From Astrothelium macrocarpum (taxonomy: Eukaryota; Ascomycota; Dothideomycetes; Trypetheliales; Trypetheliaceae), in assembly GCA_021030915.1 (NCBI GenBank), contig JAGEMR010000012.1, forward strand, positions 402,323-466,322: a stretch of DNA of 64,000 nt, given 5' to 3'. Positions 11,370 through 22,550 of the stretch are shown here, piece by piece; position 1 is the first letter of the stretch, and every line of letters starts with the position of its first letter. Under the pieces are notes generated by a model that did not search any database, was not told where the DNA came from, and was given only the letters and a program-made list of their open reading frames with translations. The position numbers and the translations under genes were made by a program.

Positions 11370-12806
11370 ATGAAGTCGGCTTCAAGTGGTCGGCTGAAGT
11401 GGACCCGGGAAGAGACGGATTTGCTCATACAGCTCAAAAATTCTCAACCCTCAGCTTCGTGGAATTCCATTACCAATCTCTACAATTCAATTCACACAGC
11501 ACGTACTCGAAGCGAAGATAGTATCAAGAGGAAGTGGCAACGTGTACCTTCTGGGCAGAAACAAGAATTTCATGATCCTTGCTCAGCTCGTCAAAGCCTT
11601 GGATCAACGCCAGGCAGAGAGCAAAGGGAACCAGACATACCAGCGGACAATTCATTGCACGTTGATACCTTGAATCAGACCGAATATCCACAACAAATCA
11701 ACACTTATCCAGACACGCCTATATTGTGGTCGGACTTGTCCATCCCGATGGTTTCTAATATTCCAGCTGCAGGATACGAATTTCCATCCCTGGTTATTGC
11801 TCGAAGGCGTCAACAAGCGGCACAGTTCCCTTGCTCCACAGGCGAGCTGGTTGTGGAGGGGGAGTCACTGAGTCCAGATTTAGTATCAACACTTCCTACT
11901 CTGACGGACTCTCAGCCAAACATAATTACGCGCTGGTCCATGGACCCTGTTCCCTACCCTGACCTATGCTTCGACTCTATACTTTTCGACATGTCTTAGC
12001 TCCAACCATATATGTTGATGCAACTTTGCTGGAAATCTTCCTCGTCTATCCCCACTGATCTTTTTATGATACAACATTTCACTACTTGGACTTACTCGTC
12101 TGTACCACTTGAGGTTCATGGATTCACATGTCTCCGTGAGTCTCTACCGCAAAAGTCTCAGTTAACAGCAAGAACTGAGCATTTCAAACAGGATACGTGT
12201 GCCCATTGTACTACCTGCCGCCGTCGGGATGATTGGGACTTTCTTCGAGGATTCTATCTACGAGAAGAAAAAATGGCAGGATATGCAAGAGGCCTAGAGC
12301 GTAAAATTGCAGAATCCCAGTTGTCTCAGTTACAGCTCATTGAGGCAAATGCGAAGAGCCGAAAATCGCTGGAGCAAGCCACGACACAAAACTCTTTCCT
12401 TTTGACAGAGGTTGAGAAGCTATATCATCAAATTCAGGCTCATCAACTCGAGACCATAATGGAGCGAGAGCGGCAAATGCTCAGTGAGGCGCAACTTCAC
12501 AAAAACCTCAACTGCCAAAATGGATCGGTTGAAGTGCTCGACCGTGCCATGGAACTTGACGAAATGTCAGATGATATGTGTACAACACCAGAGTTGATTA
12601 CAGAGAATGAAGCGCTTCGACACCAGATCTTGGATTTTCGTTCGGACCAATCGTCCGAGAGGAGCATGCACCATCATGTCTTGCGCCGATCATATTCAGG
12701 TAACTGACCTCCCAGAGACATGTGGTAAGTGCTGACTGTCTCAGCTCCCGACATCGTTGAGTGGAAAGTAAAAGACATCTTTGGCGTTGACAAGACATCA
12801 GCATGA
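11370..12806 (+). CDS. Myb/SANT-like protein with long coiled coil
   Basis: Start ATG at 11370 (MKSASSGRLKW). Residues 10-60 read as one Myb-like repeat: W.REETDLLIQLKN, a second Trp in SASWNSITNLY, and a third position in DSIKRKWQRV. A disordered Pro/Ser/Gln region follows to a stop at about 11999. The next frame (12012-12707) continues with a C-x2-C...C segment (CAHCTTC) and a long coiled coil rich in Glu, Gln and Leu. I read the two as one gene with an intron near 12000 whose borders I could not fix. The last intron is clear: after RSYS, GTAACTG to CTCAG, then APDIVEWKVKDIF and a stop at 12806. A DNA-binding regulator that dimerises is the likely role. Confidence 0.6.
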
Positions 12807-13272
12807 GTTTTCATTCCTTTTTGTCCCAGGAAAACAGTAATCTGTCCTTGATCTCAACGAAAGTGTCATCAAATATAGACTTGGTTCATTAAAGTAGTTC
12901 CATTTACATTAAGTCTGGCGCATCTGCGTTGTCTACATTCTGAACAATTCTCCTGTCGAATGCAGCACCTCTCGAAGTGTATAAGAATATATGGGTATCC
13001 GGTTATGGATCGGGTACAAAACTGACAAGACTTCAGTCAAGTATATATTTAGATTATGGGCCTTTTCCCTTATTATATCCAATCTATTTTGGAACGTATC
13101 AATCGGGATTCGTATAAATAGATATATTTTTATATCCCAAAATCGTTTTCGTAAATAAAATTTGTTTAAATCCAATATGTCTTTAGAAATTTTCAAATAA
13201 TTACCATTCTAAATTTTTGAGTTAATTACACATACCATTTATCTGAGTTTTAGATCTTTTCAGATATTAACT
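12807..13272. other. intergenic, AT-leaning
   Basis: Nothing recognised. Sequence between 13000 and 13270 becomes AT-rich just upstream of the next start codon. Confidence 0.4.
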
Positions 13273-15226
13273 ATGGAATCAGAAAGAGTTCGAGAATTAC
13301 GTTCTGGGAGAACAGTTCCTACTACAACACCTCGAAGAAAACCGCCAAAACTAGCTAAACGAGGTGTGACATATGAAGATGGCCATAAACCTGGTGAAGT
13401 CAACATGCAGAAAATCACGCCTGAGACCAAAGTCGAACCTTCATCTACAGAGCAGGAAGATACAGGAAGAATGTCAATAGTATCAGATACGACACAACCA
13501 AGTCCGTCAGATTTACGGTATGTTTAAATGATAATCAGTATTCAAATTTATTCTATCTTGTTAACAGTAAATGAAGCGGGAACTTGAGAAGATTATCTTG
13601 GGTTTTAGCAGACAAGGGAGCCAAAGACAAGAATGCTCAGAATACGGCTCCTCAAACTGCCACTGATCTTTCAAAGGATCAAATTGATGAGTGGGATGAT
13701 GATCTGTATGTTTACACAATATTTCTAACTTAGTTTCATATCTTCTATTTCTAATCTAACATTGAACCAGAGATTTATACGACGCAGAGTCGTTGAGGAG
13801 ATTGATAAGAGTGGCGCGGATACATCCTTCGGTGATTCAAAAAAAGAAATTTCGGCATTCTAGTTCCGATAGTAGTGACGATGATGGTGATAATGATGAT
13901 GGCGACGATGGCGGTGATGACGGTGATGATGATGGCGACAATGGCAGCGACGCTAGTGGTGATGATGACGGCGGCGGCGATGATGATAACGATGATGATG
14001 GTGATGGTGATGGCAGTGGTGACGATAATGAGGGAGAGGTCTTGGATCCTAACAACGGAGTTAATCCAATGATGGGCTTCAGACGTCTGGAGGCCAGACC
14101 TGGGCAAGTATTTGACCGAGGAGTGTGGAAAACAATAGAATCTGTTCGACGGTGTGGATGGGGCTTCCAGCTCTGCCTACTACATCAGGTCAAAAGCGGG
14201 AGAGAGATATACAACGTGATGGAGCTAGTTGCTGCATCTCAATTTGGCAAAGCAGCTGGCGACCTCTCACAATACCCGATATTCACAACAATTCCTGTTG
14301 ACGAGCTAATAAGACTCCAGCTTACGCTCGATGAAATAAGCATTGGAGACGTATTTCGTGCGCGCAAATTCGATAATCGGTTCACTTCAACACCGCATCA
14401 GTTCTGGTGGTTCACATGGGAAGGCAACGAAAACCCTGTCAAAGCAACCATGACCACATTCAGGAAGTATTTTGGTGATAGTCGTGTGGACTCCGAGGAA
14501 CAAAAACAGCTTGACTTAAAGAGGCGCCTGGTCCCTTCGTTCCGCGATGAAGCGCCAGTGGTCAGAGGAAAATCGAAGAAACAATTGGTAGACGGATTTC
14601 TGGAATATCTACAGACTCAGACGTTTCCTCCTTCTGCAACAATGCCTGAGCAATTGCCAACAAATATAACGGTTCCTCCACTTACAACAATGCCTCAGCA
14701 AATATCAACAAACATGACGGTCCCTCCTCCTGCAACAAACATGACGGTTCCTCCTCCTGCAAAAAACATGACGGTTCCTCCTCCTATAACAATGCCTCAG
14801 CAATTGTCAACAAATAAAGGAAAAAAGAATCCCAAAACGTCGCGTCCTCCAAAGAGTCCGGTTACAGTCATCAAGGCAAAACATCAAACGAAAACTTCAA
14901 GAAAGAGCAAAAGCAAAACACCTCTCCCTCCTGGACCATTGGAAAATCAGCCCCAGCCAACCATTGAAGCACAACCTATGCAAGGTCGAAGTAGCAAAGG
15001 AAAAGGGAAACAGCGAGCCACACCTCACAGAACTCCTGACTCTGGTTATGGATCAATGCAGCCACCTGAAGGCCTGCTGCCAGATCTATTGCCAGCAGAT
15101 ATACTGCCATCAAAGGATGAAGCCAGTTATCCAGACAGATTGCGCCTTGCTCGTAAATGGGATCGCGAATTCAAAACGACTAGTTTTGTGGATCACCTCA
15201 ATTTTGAACTAATGGGAGAAGAGTAA
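13273..15226 (+). CDS. acidic, repeat-containing protein of unknown function
   Basis: Start ATG at 13273. Exon 1 ends before GTATGT at about 13517. A middle exon encodes a DKGAKDKNAQNTAPQ type stretch and WDDDL, and an intron ending AACCAG at about 13770 joins it in frame to DLYDAESLRRLIRVARIHP. A run of Asp/Gly/Ser encoded by GAT/GGT triplets follows (13870-14036). The only globular-looking part is about 14050-14600 (GFRRLEARPGQVFDRGVWK, CGWGFQLCLLHQVKSG, QFWWFTWEGN). A Pro/Thr/Met repeat tract then leads to a Lys-rich, Pro-rich tail. I recognise no family. The acidic run and basic tail suggest a nuclear protein, which is inference. Confidence 0.6.
13870..14036 (+). repeat. coding GAT/GGT triplet microsatellite
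   Basis: Imperfect run of GAT, GAC, GGT and GGC codons encoding mostly Asp and Gly. Such runs change length by slippage. The frame stays open throughout. Confidence 0.85.
14640..14815 (+). repeat. coding tandem repeat, about 24-nt units
   Basis: Several near-identical units encode variants of NMTVPPPA, with related PPLTTMPQ spacers. The unit length is a multiple of three, so the frame is kept. Confidence 0.8.
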
Positions 15227-16014
15227 CGTCGTTTTCTGACAGTTTCTGCAGGCGGAAACCTAGTCAACAGTTGAGAATTCAGTATTGTTCTATGGCTTTG
15301 GCGTTTGTATAATAACTGTACCTTTGCTTCTATAGTTCTGTCCAATGCAAGTCCGGAATTTCTTCATCTGAGAGATCGCTGTCGGATTGCGCGTACTTAT
15401 GATCACGGCCACGCAAATCACAAACAAAGACTTGTATTAATTGAGATGGAAAATCTGTCAAGAAGCGTTTTAACGCCGAAAACCTTGGGATGTATCTTGA
15501 ATGCATAATTTTGGGATTTAGAAAAGAGATTGGTGACAAAGGGGTCAGAAAACAGCACACAGTCCTGATCTTGATGCTCCATTGTCAGCTATAGGCCCTG
15601 TAACTGTGCCTCAATTAGTGCCAATTTAGCACACAAACCATGGGTCATCGCAAACCATGAGTCACTTCATCATCGAATCATTTCTGTCCTTCCATTACCT
15701 GCTTAATTCTGAGAAATTCGTGCCTGGTCATGTTCCCTTTTGGAAAATGCTTAAAAAAGCCAAAATTCCTGATGTGCCTTTTCTAAAAATAAACCGACGA
15801 GACCAGGAGAGAAATCATACCACTAAATTTAAGATAATATGAATGCTTCAGGTATTGGTTTTGTTATGAAGAGAAGAAATTTCAAGATAAATTAAGTTAG
15901 AATGATAAGTCAATAGAAAGCTTGGTGTATAATATCATCGCTTTTTCAACATCCAACTATCTCAATCAGACACATTATCCACTAAACACTTATCTATCTC
16001 ACTATCCAAGCATT
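15227..16014. other. intergenic, nothing supported
   Basis: Short frames on both strands lack recognisable content. It contains the promoter of the downstream cupredoxin gene, but I see no distinct motif. Confidence 0.4.
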
Positions 16015-16902
16015 ATGAAACCTTTTCTTCTGTTAATACTGCATGTCTTTTCATCATTTTGTACTGCGATACATATTGATGAAAGCGAAAGGTTGTTGCC
16101 CTAGGTTTTGATCAAAAGAGTATGCTGAAAATACAACAGCTTAGGCTTTGGAACGTCTACTGCCATCGTCTCTTTGCAAGTTGATGTAGAAGGGATAAAG
16201 ACAGTTGCGACACCTTCGGCATCATACGACCGTGTTCCACCAACGGCCCCAACCCACGCCGCTCAGGATACTCATCGGGTCTTTGTTGGAGCGCGTGGCT
16301 TACCTTTGTTCACTCCAGCCTATGTTGAGGCAGCTGTGGGAGACATTATCGAGTTCCATTTTCTAAAGCTCAACCATACCTTGACTCAGTCTTCGTTCCA
16401 ACGACCTTGCACGCCTAAAAATCTCTTTGATACAGGGTTCATCCACTTCAACCAGCAAAATACGACCAATAACACTTTGTCATTCCTTGTCCAGGACTCA
16501 GATCCACAATGGTTCTTTTGCAGACAGACAGAACCCATGTCGCATTGCCGTGCAGGCATGGTATTTGCAATCAATCCACGCGATGGACCGCAGTTTGGCC
16601 AATTCCTGGCTAATGCACGTGACCCACCCCTCACTTCAACCTCTGCTCCTCCGCTAAGCATCATTCCGATTTCTCCGTCTCTCACAACCGCCATTCCGAC
16701 GGTAGCAGGTGTAGGTCCTCGTGGCACATCTGGATCAATACAACCAAATAACTCTACAAATAATGGTTCTTGGACATCTCCGGCTATACGTCCTGTCCCT
16801 TTTAAAGGCCAAGCATGTTTGAAGAGCAGTAGGACAATGGTTGTGGGGATCATAGTGGTGATGTGGTTTTCACATCAGCTGTGGAAAACTCTTGCAAATT
16901 AG
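16015..16902 (+). CDS. secreted cupredoxin-like protein, probably GPI-anchored
   Basis: Start ATG at 16015. A short exon encodes a signal peptide (MKPFLLLILHVFSSFCTAIH). An intron at 16092-16139 joins ESES in frame to LGFGTSTAIVSLQVDVEG. The cupredoxin domain follows: VGDIIEFHFLKLNHTLTQSS with the first His ligand, then WFFC.....HC..GMVFAIN supplying Cys, His and Met positions of a type 1 copper site. A Ser/Thr/Pro-rich linker leads to a hydrophobic C-terminus (VVGIIVVMWFSHQLW), consistent with GPI anchoring or one membrane span. Fungal proteins of this type are extracellular and most are uncharacterised. It lies 0.9 kb from a ferric reductase, so both could take part in surface metal handling. 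Confidence 0.82.
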
Positions 16903-16987
16903 CGATAGGCGGACAGGGTGACGTAGAGTCACAAATCGTATTAAACCCAGTATATAGTTAATCAAGCCCAACATCATTTCACTATCG

Positions 16988-17610
16988 CTATTTATGCTCA
17001 CGATACTGTTCGTCATTCTGACAGTCTAACGGGCCAGTTCCTCCTGAAGATCTCATAAATGGATGGCACGATCGCCGTACTTCCAGAGGGGAAAGATCCA
17101 TGACTGGCGGAAGGATCGTTGTCTTGATACTATCAGGTAGGTTCTCAGCTGCTTGAGGAACGTGTGGAGCATAAGGCTCAGATTGCGGCGTCGAGGAGGA
17201 CCTATGTCCTGACAGTGTATGGGTATGGGCAAGCCAATGGTGATGGTCGTCACACGCTGGCATCCAAGGGCTCGAAGATTGCGGTCCAGAGGCTTCTGAC
17301 TCCGGCGGTGCAAGCTGCTCCGATCCTGGTAGTATGAGTTGTCGTAGCTTTCCATGCTCCTGCCGTAAAACATTACATGAAGCCAAGGTGAAGTGAATGT
17401 AATATGACTTACCAAAAGCTCAACTAATTCTGATTGGCTGGGAGGCCAAGTCTCCTGGCTCGACATTGAAGAATATCGATAGTAAAGTTCGTCAAATTTG
17501 GTAATGATGAAGACCTCAGCTCCAGTTCGTTCGTTCAGCTCTCGGGCTTTTCTGGCCAATGTCTCGGTTCGTCTCCGAAAGCTCCGATGCAATTCCTCCA
17601 GGTTTGCCAT
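16988..17610 (-). CDS. MADS-box-like (SRF-type) protein
   Basis: Start ATG at 17610 (MANLEELHRSFRRR). The first 60 residues match the C-terminal part of a MADS/SRF DNA-binding domain: RRRTETLARKARELNERTGA, EVFIITKFDELYYRYSS, then WPPSQSELVEL. The order of a basic helix and a two-strand sheet is characteristic. An intron beginning GTAAGT after VELL and ending GGCAG joins to EHGKLRQLIL. The rest is Pro/Ser/His-rich and disordered, ending at 16988. Compared with typical MADS transcription factors the N-terminal basic arm is short. It is divergent from the ferric reductase, 157 bp away. A second such gene lies at 38134-38816. Confidence 0.72.
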
Positions 17611-17767
17611 GATGAATTTTGGTCTGGACACAAACCCAACTGGGCATTGAGTCCTATATATGATCGATGGTCTAAGTTTAGAAGTGCTCCAGATATGGAC
17701 GTGCACCGAGCGGCAAAGCAGCGGCTATATGAAAGCAAAGCGATCACAGTTTAACCGTGGATCGATA
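17611..17767. promoter_or_regulatory. divergent promoter region, MADS-like / ferric reductase
   Basis: 157 bp between two start codons pointing apart. An ATATATGATCG segment at about 17654 is the only TATA-like sequence. The spacing suggests co-regulation, but no operator is identifiable. Confidence 0.4.
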
Positions 17768-19468
17768 ATGGATCTTTCTGAAATTTACTCTTTGTTCATT
17801 GGCGGGGTGCTGGTCATCCTCATAGTCTGGCAAACCTTTCGATACATGGATCGGACGCTTCGACGACCACTTTCTGACTTCGTGCTCAAGCATGTAGTTT
17901 ACCCATTCGTATTTCGACGAATTCGCTACGTTCGACCGCTGTCACGTTTTGAGCTTATAGTTCAGGCGGCCTATTGGCTTGGGACGGGAGCATGCAACCT
18001 GATTCGGGTCAACAGCACGGATCAAGCTGGCCGTCGCGCCGGCGCGATCTCGATCGTCAATCTTCTCCCCTTATTTTTTGGGAACATCCATATTGCATCA
18101 ACATGTCTCGGAATTTCCCTGGAATGCATGCGAAGATTGCATACATCAGTTGCACTGATGGTCTTGGTCCAAGGCACTATTCACGTACTCATCAAGGTTG
18201 TGCATAAACAATTCTCAAGAAGGGGATCTTTTGCCTTTTATGACTTCCTGGTGCGGCAGTTTTCATCAATCCCAATACGGGCTAACCATTGACAATAGGC
18301 AATATCTTCGATTGCATTTCTAACGGTACTCCCTCTAATTCGACGACGGTTCTATGAAGTCTTTGTCAAATCCCACCTCGCAGTCGCTATACTGGCCCTT
18401 TTCGCGATTTGGCGCCACCTGAGCTACTCAATTTCTCCGCCAGGCACATACATTATCGTGTGTGCGGCAACTTATCTGTCGACAGCCCTTCTTCATGCCT
18501 GCATGATTATCTTTCGCAATTTTGTATTTGGCCGCTCCCTGCCTCGAGCAAGAGTCGAATCTCTTGAAAATGCTACCCGTATTACAATAGTTGATTCACG
18601 ATCATGGAAAATTCGAGCCGGTCAATACGTGCAAATATGGTTACCTGCGATTGGGCTATCCTCGTGTCTAGAGACGCATCCTTTCGTAGTTGCTTGGTGG
18701 GACGAAGATACTAAGGGCTACGCAAGGTCGATCAGTATATTGGCCAAAACTCGATATGGCTTCACCGCCAAACTGTTACGGACGAAACCAAACAAACTAT
18801 ATAGAGTGATTATCGATGGACCATATGGATGTCCGAAGTCGCTGACTGAATACGGTACTGTGGTCATAGTAGCCTCTGGAATCGGCATAGCTACAGCAAT
18901 CCCATATGTCAAACAGACACTGATAGGAAGGCGTTGTGGCACTGTATGTGCTAAACACGTAAGACTATATTGGCAGTTAGAGCATGGTGAGTGTCATGGT
19001 CACAAAGAGTTGGCCAATACTGATTGACCGTTGAAGGACAGCGTGAATGGGTGGGTCATTGGATGGACGATCTCCTCCGATTGGATGACGATGATCATGT
19101 ACGAACCTTTACTCACTCATCATTCAAAGGCTAATTGAGGACATAAGAAATTGAGCATTGTTCTCTACGATGCCTCTCAAGCTACCCTTGGCAAAAAGAC
19201 TATGGTGGAAGGTTCTCATGATCGAATAACGACCCGGTTTTGCCATGTCAATGCTACAGAGGTCCTGAAGGAATCAGTTTCAAACCAGTACGGAAGGATG
19301 ATTGTCGCAGGTAAGCAAATACCCATGGTTGAAAATTAGTAGAGAGATGCTAAGTCCAAAGTCTCCTGCGCCAACGAACTCAAGGATCACTTTCGCGGTG
19401 CTATCGGTAAAGAACTAGCCGACAATGTTGAATATCATGAAATGGAGTTCCAGCCTTGGGAGATCTAA
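17768..19468 (+). CDS. ferric reductase transmembrane protein (FRE/NOX family)
   Basis: Start ATG at 17768. I join five exons. Introns lie at about 18251-18298, near 18987-19036, near 19099-19149, and near 19311-19361, and each restores frame. Several transmembrane helices carry two H-x13-H pairs: one in LHTSVALMVLVQGTIH and one in SHLAVAILALFAIWRH. These are the four axial ligands of the two haems. The FAD part has RAGQYVQIWLP and ETHPFVVAWW. The NADPH part has IIDGPYG and VVIVASGIGIA, and the spliced C-terminus ends EMEFQPWEI. These enzymes pass electrons from cytosolic NADPH across the membrane to reduce ferric or cupric ions. All signature residues are present. FRE is a recurrent Starship accessory family. 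Confidence 0.9.
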
Positions 19469-20635
19469 TTAAAGCACATTAGAATTTCCTATTCTTAGAT
19501 ATCTATTCTTATATTATGTTTTTGGGATCGGATTGTTTCAACTGAATGTACATTATTTAATATAGAATCCAATTCAACCAGAAATGGACCGCGTTGTATT
19601 AGGACATTGAAGCTCTCTCGCCTGTGCAAACCACTCTGATGATACAAATATGTCTCTCCCTCCAACTGCTCATCATCAATCAAATCATGTGCCTTATTAT
19701 CATTTTCAACAGATCGCGCCGATCAGGTGATCACCCTGTTGCTACGCGACATCGACTGACGAGACTGCGTGAAGCACTGTGTCAAGCGCTATTCAATTGG
19801 CCAATTCCAGAGTCGTCCCCACCGATTTATAGTCCAGTGTACGGTTCACACTGCAGTACTCCGTACAATTGCCTTTACTAATCATGATGCAGGCCTACTC
19901 CCGCGGCCGTTAATGAGCTTGGGCCATCCTATCAACCTGAGTTGTCCCGATGTTCGCCCGCCGAAGATGAAAGCGCCTTGACTTCTCGTGCAAAAATTTC
20001 TATGTTAGATGATTGGAAAACTCCTAAGTTGGAAACCGTGGAAACTTCTAGATTGGATAGAGATGTTATCTGAAATAAACTGTTGAGCAGTTTATTGGGG
20101 CAAACTGTTGAGCAGTTGGAATGGATATTGCTTTACTAGGCGGAAAACCGTTGATCGGTTGGTATAGATAGATGTCAGATATGCTTTAACCATGGATTGA
20201 TAAATTGGGACATCACAATATCTAGATATGATTGTACGTGATGATTGTGTTATACATGCATTAGTCAACTTTGAGTAAGAGCCAAGGCGTCATAAAAATC
20301 TTCTCGCATTACAAAACTTATACAAAGATATGATATTTCAATTCGGGTAGTCTTACAGCCATATTCTATATGCAGATCAGGATCAATGTATACTCAAAAA
20401 AACAATGGGACTAATTTACACATTTTCGTTCAAGCATATTCTATTCTAAATGTACTCTAAATAATACAACAAAAATAGATATATAGAAAAGGTTTTTCAA
20501 ATATCCATAATTGAATCATGCCGGATTCAGTTGTCAGAGACTTTATAATACATCAGTCTCGGTCATCTCACCCCAGCTGTCATACCAAATTATCTCTTTG
20601 TGCCTTAGAATCTTGATTTCATTTTTCCAATCGCA
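19469..20635. other. intergenic with short repeated hairpin motifs
   Basis: No gene. A cluster of self-complementary repeats lies at 20080-20165 (listed separately). The stretch 20280-20520 is AT-rich without other structure. Confidence 0.5.
20080..20165. repeat. repeated palindromic motif, possible LTR fragment
   Basis: AAACTGTTGAGCAGTT occurs twice about 25 bp apart, and the diverged AAACCGTTGATCGGTT follows. Each core can fold on itself. Similar motifs occur in fungal Copia-type LTRs. A TGTTAGATGATTGG sequence at about 20001 could be an LTR start, but I found no matching end or target duplication. Confidence 0.45.
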
Positions 20636-21475
20636 ATGGAGACCCCTATCCAGTCTCATGAGATCATTGAAGGTGGGCTCGAGGTTCTGAATGTTTGAGC
20701 GATAGTGGCTTATTTATTTTCTTTTTTACTAGAATATGTAAACGGACAAGGCGAAGTCGGAGCAAAGAACGCTGCCGAGGCAAGCGAACAAATCTGGCAT
20801 ACCGCAAAGACCTATGCAGATCTTATCAAGATAAACAAGAGATACATCCAAAGGGACCAGGACGTCTTCATAGCCCCTTACGGTGGTACTCTTACGGAAG
20901 ACGAACATGAGCCCCTAATCCCTGACCTACTGCAGCTGAATTCGTATGGACTTTTTCCATATGACAGTCAGGCTGCAGGTCACGAATTAATCGATCCAAC
21001 GGGAGGCTCAGATCTTATCTTCTTCGAATCTGAATCACGGGCTATGTTGGAATTTTTCCTTCCAACACATCCAGAAATCATCCCATCTGAGAACGTTGAG
21101 GCATTCTATAGGCTTCTCAAAGAGCACCCACTTCTTGAAGTCTTTCTTGGGTCTCTTTATCCGGAAGCCAAAGTGTTACATAGATCCATTCGAGAAGATA
21201 CGATTCCAACGTACCGCGAGCGCGAGGGAATGACTGCAGATGAGATTGCGAAGAAGGATTGGAAAATAGTTAGTGGCTTTTTCATGCCAACGACAGGCAA
21301 GGAGATCTGGGCCTCCGATTATTGGGTGGATCAGTTTCCGCTTATTCCACTTCAAGAAGCGAACCCGGTTTGCGTCATACTGACCACCAGAGATTGGGAT
21401 TCAAAGATGAAATTAGAGCGGCTGGTGCTAAAATTGGCGGAGGATGCTGGAATTTCTGCCCAATTCGCTGATTAG
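20636..21475 (+). CDS. DUF6919-like protein
   Basis: Start ATG at 20636 (METPIQSHEIIE). One intron at 20673-20732, ending TTTTTTACTAG, joins to EYVNGQGEVGAK. About 260 residues. IWHTAKTYADLIKINKRYI at the N-terminus, LLQLNSYGLFPYDSQAAG and a GFFMPTTGKEIW...DYWVD segment resemble a family annotated DUF6919 in bacteria and fungi. I rely on memory of its general pattern, so the family name is tentative. No signal peptide or membrane segment is visible. Function unknown. Confidence 0.62.
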
Positions 21476-22550
21476 AAAGTATGAGTGGGATAGATATATG
21501 GCGATGTATTGAACCAAAGGGAGTTTCGTTTTGAGTATCTCAGATTGTGACTATCATTTTTTATAGCATTTGCTAGCAAGAAAGCTCCTGTGTATCATTA
21601 GGATCATGCGTATCTGAATAATCAAATTTCACAGTTCAAGCCAACAGGCCATATCCAGACAAATTTACTCTTAGACTAACGTCCTTCCCTATGTCGCGAG
21701 CCACCCTCCGTGGCGAGCCAAAACATAGGTACTTCGTCTTCAGAGTAATCACAAATCCGCCTAAACATATATCTCGGTTCAATCTTGTATAGACCATATA
21801 GCTTAGCCAAATTCAGATCTTTAGGTTGTCTCACAATCAAAAATTACACTGTAATCACGGTACCTTCGCCAGTTTCGTAGCGGGCTATCTTTTACGGCAT
21901 CACAGAACACCTTCAGTGCAGCACTATCATCGAGCGCTTATTAAATCTAATTCTTACTAATAGTTAGACTCTTAGTTATGGATCTGTCCTATTCTACTTA
22001 TACAACATTATTGGTTTTGTAGCAGCTGTCCGAGGATGATCTATATAATGGGGCCATGCCAGTCGGTACTTGCTTGTAAAAGAAGCGATCATTTCAGCTA
22101 GTGCTAGATACCCCACAATATCATCGTAATTATGTATAAAGCAGAAACTCATTAGACATCTGTCGTTACTGTATTACGATCAGAGGCATATTACCAAATC
22201 CATGACACTTAATTTGACGATGGTTGCCAATCTCTCTATTTGGGCAGAGTCTTTCGAAGTACTGAGAGAGACCTCCTCATTTCGTAGCAAAGCGGTCAAA
22301 TAATGCGAAATCAGTGGTAGAATTATATTCGCTGGGATCATATTGTGTTATAAAACAGCCACTATAGCTGCACATGCATGTCGAAATAGGCAGTCAAGTG
22401 TACGCACAGGCCACCCGCTCGAGGTATCCAAGGCTGAAAGAGCATAGCGACGAGGTCACCGTGACGAGGCTGGAATTTGTCATCTTCTTTTATGGTAGCC
22501 TACCTGCGCGTTTTCTCCACCATGCTCACAGCTCAGCAACCAATGACCCG
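21476..22550. other. intergenic containing an inverted-repeat end
   Basis: No gene supported. It contains the left copy of an inverted repeat at 21677-21740. A plus-strand frame from 22374 to the receptor start has no convincing content. Confidence 0.45.
21677..21740 (+). repeat. outer inverted repeat, left copy
   Basis: It begins TAACGTCCTTCCCTATGTCG and is matched in inverted orientation by 37901-37953 with about ten mismatches, mostly transitions. It contains two direct copies of GCGAGCCA. The layout parallels the inner pair at 27499 and 37386, so both pairs belong to one diverged family. Confidence 0.8.

Noticed and set aside
13775..14107. Minus-strand Ile/Thr/Ala-rich and Ser/Pro-rich frames
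   Set aside because: Antisense readings of the GAT/GGT triplet run.
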